Shown here one piece after another: positions 1-11,332 of a stretch of 64,000 nucleotides of DNA; positions within the stretch are counted from its first letter, which is position 1, and the number at the start of each line of letters is the position of its first letter. The translations under genes were made by a program, and so were the position numbers. The DNA comes from Helichrysum umbraculigerum (lineage: Eukaryota > Streptophyta > Magnoliopsida > Asterales > Asteraceae): positions 70,095,837 through 70,159,836 of the forward strand of contig CATIUR010000004.1 of NCBI GenBank assembly GCA_949592205.1. Reading direction: 5' to 3'. A model generated the notes under the pieces. It saw only the letters and a program-made list of their open reading frames with translations, was not told the origin of the DNA and did not search any database.

Positions 1-374
1 GAGCAATATATCACACCCCTGAGTAAAACAGTAAAAAGAGGGGCTATGAGACTCACCTGAGTCTGAATGCGTTTACACAAACGTAAGTTGATTAGCCGAA
101 TATGAAGTCCAAAGACTTGTAACCTGAGGGTGTCCACGACACGCGATGGTTATAATCTTGATTGGGTATCTCAAAAAATCACCCTTGTAGTTGTTACACA
201 ACTATATATATGTCCAAATTATTACGATTTGGTTGATTTGTTAAGTGTTTGAAAACATGTACGGCCCGTTGGTGATGGATTTGTAATAATAATCTCAACT
301 ATTATTATTGTGATTTCGTGGCGTTTTACTTTGAAAAATGTGTTTCGATTGTGTTTTAGAAGCCGTTACGGAAT

Positions 375-447
375 CTAAGTACGGGGGTCCGGGGGCAGCG
401 CCCCTGGTAGCGGGGTCCAAGGGGCAGAGCCCCTGGCTGGGGTCGAG
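375..447. repeat. GC-rich hairpin motifs in E1 LTR
   Basis: Short GC-rich stretch in an AT-rich LTR with two self-complementary motifs, GGGGGCAGCGCCCC and GGGGCAGAGCCCC. The copy in the 5' LTR is at 8496-8568. It is absent at the matching place of E2 and E3. Function unknown. Confidence 0.6.
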
Positions 448-585
448 CTGCCAGGTCAGCTTGGAAAATTTTTATTTCTACTATATTGCTTTGACGAAAA
501 ACGCATATGGGATCTGAATTCGGGTAAAATCGAGTGATAAATTTTAGGTCTCGACACTTAGTAAAAATCTGAGTTTTCTGTGTTT

Positions 586-872
586 TGCGACACAATATGC
601 GACATAAAAGTTTGTCATGCGACACAAGGGTTGTGTCGCATAGGAATGCGACACAATGTCTATACGACACAAGGGTTGTGTCGCATAGATGCGAGATGCT
701 GATTCAACAGCGACATAGTGATTGTGTCGTATGGTGTATGCGACATAGTGGTTGTGTCGCAAGACTTGCGACACTAATTATCTGGTACGACACAAGGTAC
801 GACACAGGAGGTTTTATACGACACAAGTGGCAAAATACGACACAACATGCGACACAAGGCTTGTGTCGCATG
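586..872. repeat. CGACAC/GTGTCG mini-repeat block in E1 3' LTR
   Basis: About 13 copies of (G/A)CGACA(C/T) and 5 inverted copies (GTGTCG) in under 300 bp. Spacing is irregular and several opposed pairs (near 640 and 670) could fold into short hairpins. The same block is at 8707-8993 in the other LTR and in diverged form in E4 (46905-47195). Confidence 0.85.
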
Positions 873-1794
873 GATGAACATCAGCCCAGAAAGTCCGGCT
901 GTCAAGGTTTTTCCGGCCAAAAATCCGTTTTAAACTCGTTTTCAGGTTATAAAATCGTGTTCTATACATTGTAATGGACATATACAAGTGATAATAACAA
1001 CCACAAATGAAAAATACTAAGAATCGAGAGATTTCGGGATTTTGTCGGAAACTTACAAATTGCCGAAATGAAAATCCAGAAAGATAGGATGATAGATCGA
1101 GATGTCGTGGTCGTTTTGTTCCAAAGAGCCGAGATGATCCAAGCGAGTTTAGTATGTTTATTTTGCGATTTTTAACGAGTTTGGTGGTTTTTCTTTTTAG
1201 AGAGAAAAGAAAAGAGAGAGAGTGAAGGAATGGATGAAATGAAGAAAGAAAAGTGGGAGGTGGGGTTTATCCCCACTTTTCCAGTTTTCGCCCTGCGTTC
1301 CGTGTGGTGTTCGTTTGCTCCGTCGTTTAACGTTAAACAATTATTTACATTTTAATTATAAGTTTTAAAATACGATTTATTATGCGATATATTGTTTAAA
1401 TATTTTACAATTCGATTTATATTTGAGTTATAAAATGTAAGTTTGTTTATTTAGTTTGCGCGTTTTAAACATTTTAAATTGTGTACGTTCTGTTTGTACG
1501 ATACGATTGAATACGAAATATTATCATAATAATATTTTTGACATAAAGTGTTATTTAATAAAATTGGTCACCAACGTCCGTATTAAATTGAATCGAAATA
1601 CATTCGATTTAAGTTGCGTACGATTTAATCAAATCGCATTTTCGTATATATTCAACAATATATATAATTCGATACATTAATTAGCCTAACACAGAACTAA
1701 TTACATGTATTAACATCTGATTAGGCACTAATTACTAGTCCTAATTTGGCGGGTGTTACATTCTCCCCCTGTTAAGAGAATTTCGTCCCGAAAT

Positions 1795-4700
1795 TTAGCT
1801 CGAAGTCGTGTTTGATGTAGAATCAGTGAATAGTTGCGGATATTTGAGTCGCATTTGGTCTTCCCGTTCCCAGGTGAATTCCGGACCACGCCGCGAATTC
1901 CATCTGACCTTGACGATGGGAATACGACTTTGTTTCAGTTGTTTGACCTCACGGTCCATAATTTCAGCGGGTTCCTCAACGAAGTGAAGTTTATCGTCAA
2001 CACGAATTTCATCTAGTGGAATAATAAGTGTCTCATCAGATAGACACTTCTTCAAATTTGAAATATGAAAAGTAGGGTGCACGCTGCTGAGTTCGGATGG
2101 CAGCTGCAATCGATAAGCTACGGGGCCAATCCGTTCGAGGATCTCAAAAGGCCCTATGTATCTGGGATTCAACTTCCCGCGTTTGCCAAAACGGATGACG
2201 CCTTTCCAAGGCGATACTTTTAAGAGAACTCGATCCCCAACTTGGAACTTGAGTGGTTTGCGTCTCACGTCAGCATAACTTTTCTGACGATCACGTGCGG
2301 CTTTGAGTCTGTTTTGGATTTCCACAATTTTCTCAGTGGTGGCGTGTATGAGTTCAGGACCAGTGAGTTGACTATCTCCCACCTCAGTCCAACAGATCGG
2401 TGATCGGCATTTACGACCGTACAGTGCCTCAAAAGGTGCAGCCTTAATGCTGGCGTGATAACTGTTATTGTACGAAAATTCGCACAACGGTAGATGTCTT
2501 TCCCAGTTTGTACCGAAATCAACTGCGCAGGCTCGTAGCATGTCTTCCAGTGTTTGAATGGTTCGTTCACTTTGGCCATCGGTTTGAGGATGGTACGCGG
2601 TACTCATATCGAGACGGGTACCCAACGCTTTTTGAAGTGATTGCCAAAAGTGAGAGGTGAAACGGGCATCCCTGTCAGAGATGATCGAGATTGGAACACC
2701 GTGATGAGAAACGATTTCCTTGATGTAGATTTGTGTAAGGCGTTCCATTTTATCGCTTTCTTTGATTGCCAGGAAGTGAGCAGATTTGGTGAGACGATCG
2801 ACGATCACCCAAATGGTATCGCAACCGCTCGCCGACTTGGGTAGTTTGGTTATGAAATCCATGGCAATTTGTTCCCATTTCCATTCAGGGATTTCAGGTT
2901 GTTGGAGTAAACCAGGTGGTTTCTGATGTTCGGTTTTGACTTTCGAGCAAGTAAGACACTTGCTGACATAAGTGGCGATTTCGGCTTTCATGTTTGGCCA
3001 CCAATAAAATTCCTTGATACCGTGGTACATCTTATCGGATCCCGGATGAATAGAATATTTAGACTTGTGAGCCTCGTCCATCACCAAGTCTCTTAGGTTC
3101 CCAAAACTAGGCAACCAGATTCGGTTTGAGAAATACCTAATCCCGTTAGATTTGATTTCAAATTATTTTTCAATGCCCCGTAAGGCTTCATGTTTGATGT
3201 TTTCCGGTTTCAGGGCTTCGATCTGAGCGGTATGAATTTGAATGGTAAGATCGTTATGAATGGTCATACTGAGGGCTCGGACTCGAAGGGGTTTTGATCG
3301 TTCCTTTCGACTGAGGGCATCGGCTACAACATTAGCCTTCCCTGGATGGTACTTGATCTCGCAATCGTAATCGGTAAGCAACTCGACCCATCGACGTTGC
3401 CTCATATTGAGATCCTTCTGATCGAAGATATGTTGGAGACTTTTATGATCGGTAAAAATGGTGCACTTAGTGCCGTAAAGATAATGTCTCCAGATTTTGA
3501 GAGCAAAAACGACAGCTCCAAGTTCGAGATCGTGAGTGGTGTAGTTCTTTTCGTGAATTTTCAGCTGTCGTGAGGCATAAGCAATGACCTTGTCTCGTTG
3601 CATCAGCACGCAACCAAGACCTTGGTGAGAAGCATCGCAGTATACCACGAAGTCATCGGTGCCTTCGGGTAGGGATAGAATTGGAGCACTGCAAAGCTTT
3701 TGTTTCAAAAGTTGGAACGCTGACTCTTGTTTTTCGGTCCAATCGAACCTTTTGTCTTTCTGAGTCAGTACCGTGAGTGGTTGAGCTATTTTAGAGAAAT
3801 TTTCGATAAATCGTCGATAATACCCAGCAAGACCCAAGAATTGACGTACCTTAGTTGCAGAGGTGGGTGCTTGCCAGTCTTTGATTGCCTCGATTTTTGA
3901 TGGGTCAACGTGGATTCCCTGACTGTCGATCACGTGACCAAGGAATTGAACAGTTTGTATCCAGAACTCACACTTAGAGAATTTGACATAAAGCTCCTCG
4001 TGTCTAAGTAGTTCGAGGATGGTTTTGAGGTGTTGCGCATGTTCTTGCTCGTTGCGCGAGTAAATGAGTATGTCATCAATAAAGACAATGACAAACTTGT
4101 CGAGGTAAGGTTTGCACACCCGGTTCATGAGGTTCATGAATACAGCCGGTGCGTTTGTTAGACCGAAGGGCATCACTTGGAATTCGTAGTGCCCGTAACG
4201 AGTTCTGAAAGCAGTTTTTGGAATATCGGTGTCGCGAACCCGTAACTGATGATAACCTGATCGCAGGTCGATTTTTGAGTAGAAACTTGAACCCTGAAGT
4301 TGGTCGAACAGATCATCAATGCGAGGAAGTGGATAACGGTTCTTGACGGTCAATTTGTTCAACTCTCGATAGTCGATGCACATTCTGAATGAACCGTCCT
4401 TCTTTTTAACAAATAAGACCGGAGCTCCCCAAGGTGAAGAACTCGGTCTAATGAATCCTCTATCCAGAAGTTCCTGTAACTGGGCAGACAACTCCTGAAG
4501 TTCGGATGGGGCTAAACGGTATGGTGCGCGGGCCACCGGTGCGGCACCCGGCACGAGATCAATTGAGAACTCGACCTGTCTAGATGGAGGTAAACCAGGC
4601 AGTTCTTCTGGAAAGACTTCGGGAAAGTCTCTAACAATCGGCACATCCTCAAGTCGCTTCTCCTCCGACTTCTTCTCCGTGATGTGTGCAAGTATTGCGG

Positions 4701-6249
4701 GGTAACCCTTTCTCAGAAATTTTCGGGTTTTTAAGCACGAGATGATATTGAGTCCAGTCCCACCGGTCTCCCCCTGTATGATCAAGGTTCCACCAACGGC
4801 GAGTGGGATACGGACGATTTTATCGTGACAAACGATTTCAGCTCGATGTTTGGACAACCAGTCCATTCCAATAATGACGTCGAAACTTCCGATTTCAATG
4901 GGTATAAGGTCGATCGAAAAGGTTTCGTCAGCTAGGTTTAAAGTGCAATTCGGTATCACACTGGTGGTTTCTACAAGTTTTCCATTTGCTAGCTCTACAG
5001 TGTACTTAACATCTAAGGCAACAGGAGTGATGTCAAGTAATGGGCAAAAATCATCGGAGATAAAGCTTCTATCAGCACCAGTATCAAATAGAACAGAAGC
5101 ATTTAAGTTGTTGAGGAGGAACATACCCGAGACCACATTCGGGTCTTGGCGGGCGTCCCCAGATTTGATGACGAAAGCTCTGCTGCGAGTGTTGTTGTTG
5201 TTGTTGCTGTTGTTGCGGTTGTTGTTGTTGTTGCTCTTCAGTTTTGGGCACGAATCTCTGAAATGCCCAGGTTTCCCACACTCAAAGCATACTTTGGGTG
5301 GTCTGGTGTTGTAGTTGGAATTGTTGTTGGCGGGAGAGCGGCAATCTTTTGTGAGGTGGCCGTACCTCTTGCAATTGTTGCAAAAGGGACCACAGGAGCC
5401 TTCATGGTGGCGACTGCACTTGGAACAATAAGGTTTGCTCCCAGTGTAGCCCCGGACGATGTCAGTGGTGGTGTTGTAAGCTTTGATGGTGTCGGGTTTC
5501 TTGTTTTGTTGGTTGGAGGGGTTGTTGTGGTAGTCAGACCACTTGCGTTTGTTGTTATGGGAGGATGAAGTGGGTGGTTCAGAATCTTGGCTCATTGACA
5601 TCAAGTCTTGGGCCAATAGGATCGCACCGTCAATGGTGGTTGGTTTTGAAGAGATGACGTGTCCCCGAACAGGATCAGGGAGACCAAGGGTGTACTTCCT
5701 GATTTTATCAGGTTCAGTACTAACCATAGCTGGGCGGAGGGCAGCTAGTTGTTGAAACCTGGTGGTATAACCATCGATATCACTACCCTGAACCTTTAAG
5801 TTCCAGAACTCCTCATCTAGCTTTTGGAGTTTGGCGATAGAGCAGTATTTGGCAGTGAGTTTTGCCTTCAATTCCTCCCAAGTGAGTTGGTAGGCAATGT
5901 CAGCACCCACTGATTGGGTATATGAATTCCACCAAGAGTGGGCATCATCTTCAAGAGAGCAGGTGGCGAAGTTTACTTTGTCGTTCTCCGCGCATTTACT
6001 AACACGGAAAACAGTTTCCATTTTCTCGAACCATCTGATCAGTCCGATGGCTCCTTCAGAACCCTAGAAGCTCGAGGGTTTGCAGCTTTGGAAGTCCTTG
6101 TAAGAACAAGGTTTGACGGTAGAGGTTCCAGCGGTATCGCTGTTTCTTGTGGAGTTGGGTGGGGTATTCCGAGCCAAGGCTTCAGTAACAGCCTGGGTTA
6201 TGAGTGACGTGATCTGAGCATCTGTGTAAGGTCGTGTCTTTGGCGGCAT
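1795..6249 (-). pseudogene. E1 gag-pol polyprotein, two nonsense codons
   Basis: One frame reading right to left. Gag starts at 6249 (MPPKTRPYTDAQ). TAG at 6061-6063 replaces a Lys codon found in E3, and TAA at 3160-3162 replaces a Gln codon (KQFEIK in E3). Otherwise the frame is open. Gag (from 6249) is followed by three Cys-rich fingers, two of them clear CX2CX4HX4C (CNNCKRYGHLTKDC and CFECGKPGHFRDSC). Then come an Asn-rich stretch, protease (FDTGADRSFIS), RT (IDYRELN, VFIDDILIYS), RNase H (YCDASHQGLG, ADALSRK), integrase (HHCC finger, SDRDARF, TDGQSERT) and a GPY-type module (RYIGPFEIL). The C-terminus is a chromodomain (near WNSRRGPEFTWERED). Known roles: Gag forms the particle, Pol copies and integrates the element, and the chromodomain targets chromatin. 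Not functional without suppression of both stops. Confidence 0.93.
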
Positions 6250-6537
6250 GATTCTTCAATAAAAGAAGTGAAGATACATGAGATTTTGTAAGAAAATTGT
6301 ATTTATTTCAGATGTACATGTATAAAGGTGGTAATACATAACATCAATATGAAAAAGAATTATGGCAATTAATATGAGTTGAACAACAAGAAATATTTGA
6401 TAGCTAATACGAGTTCAAAGGTTACATCCTACAGATGTATTACAAAAGATGTCGGGAATTGTTACATCCGACTGAATTATAGAGTAGCGCGTAGATAGTT
6501 ACTAGATTACAGGATAGATTACAAGACAAAGACTACA
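6250..6537. other. E1 spacer between pre-gag ORF and gag
   Basis: No gene. It contains a short stem GTCGG...CCGAC around gaattgttacat (about 6450-6472) that is also found in E2, E3 and E4, and repeated GGATGTAAC-like motifs. It may hold a leader signal such as a translation or packaging element; this is inference only. Confidence 0.5.
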
Positions 6538-7028
6538 CTAGTCTTGACGTAGATTAATTTGTTCCATCATCGTGACAAGACGGTCCACAGTGTTTGCAAG
6601 CCTGCTAGCTTGTCGGGCGTTGTCTTCTTCTAGCGCAAGTCTTTGTGTTATTCCGCGCGCATACTCTTCTGCTTCATGTGAGCGTTGTTCACATTCTTCC
6701 ATCCTTTGTTGCAGAAGGGCATTTTCCACCCTTATTTCTATTATTTGGTTGCGAAGGACATCCATGTTGTTGTTCGTGGTTTCAAGATCGTCGGAGACTT
6801 GTTCTAAGCGTTCGAGGGATGTAAGTCTCCAGTTTTCGTTGGTTTCCTGCAACACGACATCCATGGTGCGAAGTCGTTGCTCGTGTTGGTTTACCCTAGC
6901 GGCTAAAGCCGGTAAGGCGATGTGAGTGGGGTACGGGCCAGCTCGAGGCAACCTGTTGTTTCTCCTTGTTACCCTTGGGTTCTGCGACCGGATTGAGAGC
7001 GAGATGAATTAGTTGGGATGTTTGCCAT
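6538..7028 (-). pseudogene. E1 pre-gag coiled-coil ORF (frameshifted)
   Basis: Lies between the primer-binding site and gag. The start at 7028 (MAN...) aligns with E2, E3 and E4. A one-base deletion in the G run near 6990 breaks the frame, leaving an open part of 137 residues from 6951. The protein is Glu/Gln/Arg/Asn-rich with long heptad-like runs (near VNQHEQRLRTMD and VENALLQQRMEECEQRS) and no Cys or catalytic motif, so a coiled coil is likely. The shared C-terminus is RLA-EDNARQ--RLA-TVDRLV--MEQINL. The native stop is lost (CAA), adding two residues. Family not recognised; function unknown. Confidence 0.75.
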
Positions 7029-7356
7029 TTCTGAGACAAAGCGTTAGTAAGATTGAGGCCTATATTCATATAGCTCCTATATAATATAGCCTATTGAGTG
7101 TCTAGCATAAACATGTTTGAGTCTCGGTTCTCTCGAGGTCAGAGTCTTCTATTGTATCCTGTTCAGCCATAACTACTTTCAGATCTTACATCATCTTTGC
7201 TTAATTGTACATAGTTGATCAGGCTATGTTAAATTAAACTCGTATGCTGTAATCCCTGAACCAGTCATACCTAATAAGGAATACTGCCTAATGGTCATAG
7301 TCTAGGCTCACTAAATGCAACCTAGTTCACTATAACCTTAGGCTCTGATACCAATC
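7029..7356. other. E1 leader with primer-binding site
   Basis: Untranslated leader from 5' LTR to pre-gag ORF on the minus strand. The primer site is at 7341-7353, separated by a few bases from the LTR end at 7357. Well conserved with 50764-51090 and 38744-39063. Confidence 0.8.
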
Positions 7357-7730
7357 TGTAACACCCCCAAATTTAATGATTTGCGGAAGCTTGATTTGGG
7401 TGTTACTAATCAATAACAAAGCACAAAGATAAATAGCAAACGACTCTATATGCGTCGTTTTAACAAAATATATTGATAACTGAAATGTTTACAACATTTA
7501 AAGCTTTACATAGCTCGAGTTAAATAAAATGAGATTTCAGTACATAAGTACTTGTACAAAATATACTAATGCAAGAAAATCTCAATCGTCTGTATGCTGA
7601 CTCGAGCTAAATCCTGAAGCAGAAACATCCTACTGCTGGGTACCTGCGATATATGCTAAAAGGTCAGCTATAAAGCTGGTGAGCTCACAGGTTTGAAATC
7701 AAGTAATATCGTATGAACCGCAAGATTTAA

Positions 7731-7806
7731 ATAATGAATTGCATCCAGCAATTAAATAATGAATTGCATCCAGCAATTAAATAATGAATTGCATCCAGCA
7801 ATTAAA
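7731..7806. repeat. 3 x 25-bp tandem repeat in E1 5' LTR
   Basis: Three consecutive units of aataatgaattgcatccag plus six bases, virtually identical to each other. The same triplet is present in both E3 LTRs (50318-50395 and 58269-58346) but not in E2 or E4, so it marks the E1/E3 subfamily. Confidence 0.85.
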
Positions 7807-8706
7807 TGATAATCATCGTGTATACAGCCATGAGCACATAGTTGAGCTTAACTCGAGGGCCGGGTCCCCTATAGAGAATTCCGGGCGAGGTGCCTCCACG
7901 AATGCCTAATCAACATTCGTCTTCCCAAATATTAGTACGTCCGTTTACCCGGTTAGTGCTTGCTAACCCGGACGAGGAGGGTCAATCCTATATGGTACCA
8001 TATACTAATATTCACGCTACAACGTATTAACAACTATGCTGACGGAGGACTTTAAATGATTAGTTGAGAAAGACTCATGTAGTATATGAAATGTTTGTAC
8101 TTGCGTTCACATGTTAAAAATGAGCAATATATCACACCCCTGAGTAAAACAGTAAAAAGAGGGGCTATGAGACTCACCTGAGTCTGAATGCGTTTACACA
8201 AACGTAAGTTGATTAGCCGAATATGAAGTCCAAAGACTTGTAACCTGAGGGTGTCCACGACACGCGATGGTTATAATCATGATTGGGTATCTCAAAAAAT
8301 CACCCTTGTAGTTGTTACACAACTATATATATGTCCAAATTACTACGATTTGGTTGATTTGTTAAGTGTTTGAAAACATGTACGGCCCGTTGGTGATGGA
8401 TTTGTAATAATAATCTCAACTATTATTATTGTGATTTCGTGGCGTTTTACTTTGAAAAATGTGTTTCGATTGTGTTTTAGAAGCCGTTACGGAATCTAAG
8501 TACGGGGGTCCGGGGGCAGCGCCCCTGGTAGCGGGGTCCAAGGGGCAGAGCCCCTGGCTGGGGTCGAGCTGCCAGGTCAGCTTGGAAAATTTTTATTTCT
8601 ACTATATTGCTTTGACGAAAAACGCATCTGGGATCTGAATTCGGGTAAAATCGAGTGATAAATTTTAAGTCTCGACACTTAGTAAAAATCTGAGTTTTCT
8701 GTGTTT

Positions 8707-8993
8707 TGCGACACAATATGCGACATAAAAGTTTGTCATGCGACACAAGGGTTGTGTCGCATAGGAATGCGACACAATGTCTATACGACACAAGGGTTGT
8801 GTCGCATAGATGCGAGATGCTGATTCAACAGCGACATAGTGATTGTGTCGTATGGTGTATGCGACATAGTGGTTGTGTCGCAAGACTTGCGACACTAATT
8901 ATCTGGTACGACACAAGGTACGACACAGGAGGTTTTATACGACACAAGTGGCAAAATACGACACAACATGCGACACAAGGCTTGTGTCGCATG
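8707..8993. repeat. CGACAC/GTGTCG mini-repeat block in E1 5' LTR
   Basis: Second LTR copy of the block at 586-872, essentially identical. Mixed orientation with an excess of one orientation (about 13 to 5). Confidence 0.85.
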
Positions 8994-9881
8994 GATGAAC
9001 ATCAGCCCAGAAAGTCCGGCTGTCAAGGTTTTTCCGGCCAAAAATCCGTTTTAAACTCGTTTTCAGGTTATAAAATCGTGTTCTATACATTGTAATGGAC
9101 ATATACAAGTGATAATAACAACCACAAATGAAAAATACTAAGAATCGAGAGATTTCGGGATTTTGTCGGAAACTTACAAATTGCCGAAATGAAAATCCAG
9201 AAAGATAGGATGATAGATCGAGATGTCGTGGTCGTTTTGTTCCAAAGAGCCGAGATGATCCAAGCGAGTTTAGTATGTTTATTTTGCGATTTTTAACGAG
9301 TTTGGTGGTTTTTCTTTTTAGAGAGAAAAGAAAAGAGAGAGAGTGAAGGAATGGATGAAATGAAGAAAGAAAAGTGGGAGGTGGGGTTTATCCCCACTTT
9401 TCCAGTTTTTGCCCTGCGTTCCGTGTGGTGTTCGTTTGCTCCGTCGTTTAACGTTAAACAATTATTTACATTTTAATTATAAGTTTTAAAATACGATTTA
9501 TTATGCGATATATTGTTTAAATATTTTACAATTCGATTTATATTTGAGTTATAAAATGTAAGTTTGTTTATTTAGTTTGCGCGTTTTAAACATTTTAAAT
9601 TGTGTACGTTCTGTTTGTACGATACGATTGAATACGAAATATTATCATAATAATATTTTTGACATAAAGTGTTATTTAATAAAATTGGTCACCAACGTCC
9701 GTATTAAATTGAATCGAAATACATTCGATTTAAGTTGCGTACGATTTAATCAAATCGCATTTTCGTATATATTCAACAATATATATAATTCGATACATTA
9801 ATTAGCCTAACACAGAACTAATTACATGTATTAACATCTGATTAGGCACTAATTACTAGTCCTAATTTGGCGGGTGTTACA

Positions 9882-10261
9882 TAACCTTACCAATGAGTTA
9901 AACTAAATACTCCGTATGTTTTTATGGATGGATATGCAGTTATTTAACTTGCGAAATATAATATGTTTAAACCCGTGTATACATACGGGCTGTTTTAATA
10001 CACACTAGGTTTGAATTCGTTATTTAGTTTTCTTTAGTATTTGAATTCGTATTTGTAAATAGTACGGTATTTCTTTTTATTAATTATTTTATGGGGTGTT
10101 TTTATAAAAATTAACTAAAATAAAGTGATCAAATAAAAGTTTATAAGTGAATGTTTAATTTTATATTTATGATGTTATAAGCCCAATTTTTATAATAGAT
10201 TTTTGAGATGTTGTAAATATTTATGTTAAATTCATGATTGATATTAATATACTCCGTAGTA
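9882..10261. other. AT-rich intergenic DNA
   Basis: No ORF of note and no recognisable RNA gene. Ends in TAGTA (10257-10261), the probable left target duplication of the next element. Confidence 0.6.
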
Positions 10262-11277
10262 GAGATGAGTTCTTTTAAGAATACAAAAAAGTAGAGAATG
10301 GGAGAACCAATAGGATTGCTTCATTTCTCTACAAAAACCAATTATATTTTTTTACCCCATGGTTAATTATCTCACAAATCGTAAGTCCATAAAGTATAAA
10401 AATTACATATTCGGAACCAGCGTCTTTTTCTCTTCGATTAGAGATGTGATAAGCTATACCCTTTCGACGAATTTTATTTCTTTGCTTTTTTACCGGATTC
10501 TACAATATAATCACATGTGATTTATGATAAAAAATTAAAATTTGTTCACGATTATTTATTCATGGTATATGTTATTTAACACGTTATTACAACTTAATAT
10601 TCATCCACATTAATAGTTATAAATAAAAAATAAAAAATTGCATTAGTTTTCATTAAAAATCACATGTGATTGTTATTTGTACATTTAATCACAAGTGATT
10701 CGTTATATAATCACATATGATATTGTATATAATCACATACGATTTTAATCGAAAAATTGATATTTGATGAGAAATTTACTGATGTATGATAATTCATGTA
10801 TGATTTCAACTTGATTTTTACTTAATTATATAATTATAGTCAATGATTTGAAAATCCGTATTTTATTACTCTTTAATCACATGTGATTGATACTTTGATA
10901 TTTCATCGCATGTGATTACAACTTAGTTTTTCATGTTTTAATCTCTTTAAATCATAAATGATTTGAATTTAAAGTTTAATCGGAGATATAAGCGGGTGTG
11001 ATTTTTTTAGTGTTAAATCACATGTGATTTAACATTACAAATTTTTAGAACCCAATAAAAATGAAAAAAAAAACTTTGTCAAAAGTATATCTTGTTCGAT
11101 CTAGAATCGAAGGGAAAAAGACGATGATTCTGAATATGTAATTTTTATAATTTATAGATATATGGTTTGAGAGATATTTAACTTTGAAAAAAAGGTGAAA
11201 ATGGGTTTTTGAAATGAAGCAATCCTATTGGTTCCTCCATTCTTCATTTTTTTACCATTCTTTTTTGAAATTTCCTC
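10262..11277. mobile_element. Non-autonomous TIR/foldback element with ATCACATGTGAT palindromes
   Basis: About 1,016 bp bounded by long imperfect inverted repeats. The block AACCAATAGGATTGCTTC at about 10305-10323 is repeated in reverse complement at about 11216-11235. An inner pair (a tttttctcttcgatt-like strip near 10425 and its complement near 11100) extends the arms to about 190 bp. The flanks read TAGTA on both sides (10257-10261 and 11278-11282), a candidate 5-bp target duplication. No transposase is coded. The core holds about nine palindromes of the AATCACATGTGATT type. Superfamily not certain. Confidence 0.65.
10508..11035. repeat. Cluster of AATCACATGTGATT palindromes
   Basis: About nine copies, four or more exact (near 10512, 10658, 10874 and 11014) and others with one to three changes (aatcacaagtgatt, aatcacatatgat, atcgcatgtgatt). 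Each contains an E-box-like CACATG/CATGTG core. Confidence 0.75.
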
Positions 11278-11332
11278 TAGTATAGTATATGCTAAATATC
11301 TATATTATTCGTTGTTATACATAAACGGGTAA

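Larger units (their letters stand above)
1..1760 (-). repeat. E1 3' LTR (truncated by window start)
   Basis: Matches 8122-9881 at a constant offset of 8121 with about five substitutions seen by eye (for example near 154, 221, 508, 548 and 1287), so about 0.3% divergence. It ends in GTGTTACA at 1760, next to the polypurine tract. No host gene lies in it; the small ORFs it contains recur only because the LTR is duplicated. Confidence 0.95.
1..9881 (-). mobile_element. E1: Ty3/gypsy chromovirus (Tekay/Del-like), nearly complete
   Basis: Minus-strand LTR retrotransposon. The right-hand copy is its 5' LTR (7357-9881) and the left-hand one its 3' LTR (1-1760, cut by the window start). A primer-binding site complementary to initiator tRNA-Met lies at 7341-7353 (minus strand TGGTATCAGAGCC). 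The polypurine tract (acagggggagaa, minus strand) is at 1761-1772, directly next to the 3' LTR. LTR ends are TGTAACAC...GTGTTACA. The interior carries a separate coiled-coil ORF and then a gag-pol frame in the order gag, protease, RT, RNase H, integrase, chromodomain, which places it among chromoviruses. The long LTRs and C-terminal chromodomain fit the Tekay/Del lineage. The flank after the 5' LTR is taacc (9882-9886); the matching target duplication would lie outside the window. Confidence 0.95.
7357..9881 (-). repeat. E1 5' LTR (2,525 bp)
   Basis: TG...CA-bounded LTR with inverted ends TGTAACAC/GTGTTACA. It should hold the promoter and polyadenylation signals; no start site can be fixed. 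A pyrimidine-rich strip (rc of about 9320-9345) preceded by a conserved GGAGCAAACGAACACC motif (rc about 9424-9445) is shared by all four elements and is a reasonable candidate for the transcript leader. It also contains three 25-bp direct repeats and the mini-repeat block. Confidence 0.95.

Noticed and set aside
586..872. CRISPR-like array
   Set aside because: Units are short, in both orientations and irregularly spaced, inside an LTR of a plant retrotransposon; no cas genes.
585..974. ORFs of 60-130 codons in the LTRs, repeated identically in both LTRs
   Set aside because: They fall on mini-repeats or AT-rich LTR DNA, have no family resemblance, and recur only because LTRs are duplicated.
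5084..5568. Gln- or Val-rich ORFs overlapping gag
   Set aside because: They are other-frame readings of the AAC/GTT run and of the gag gene.
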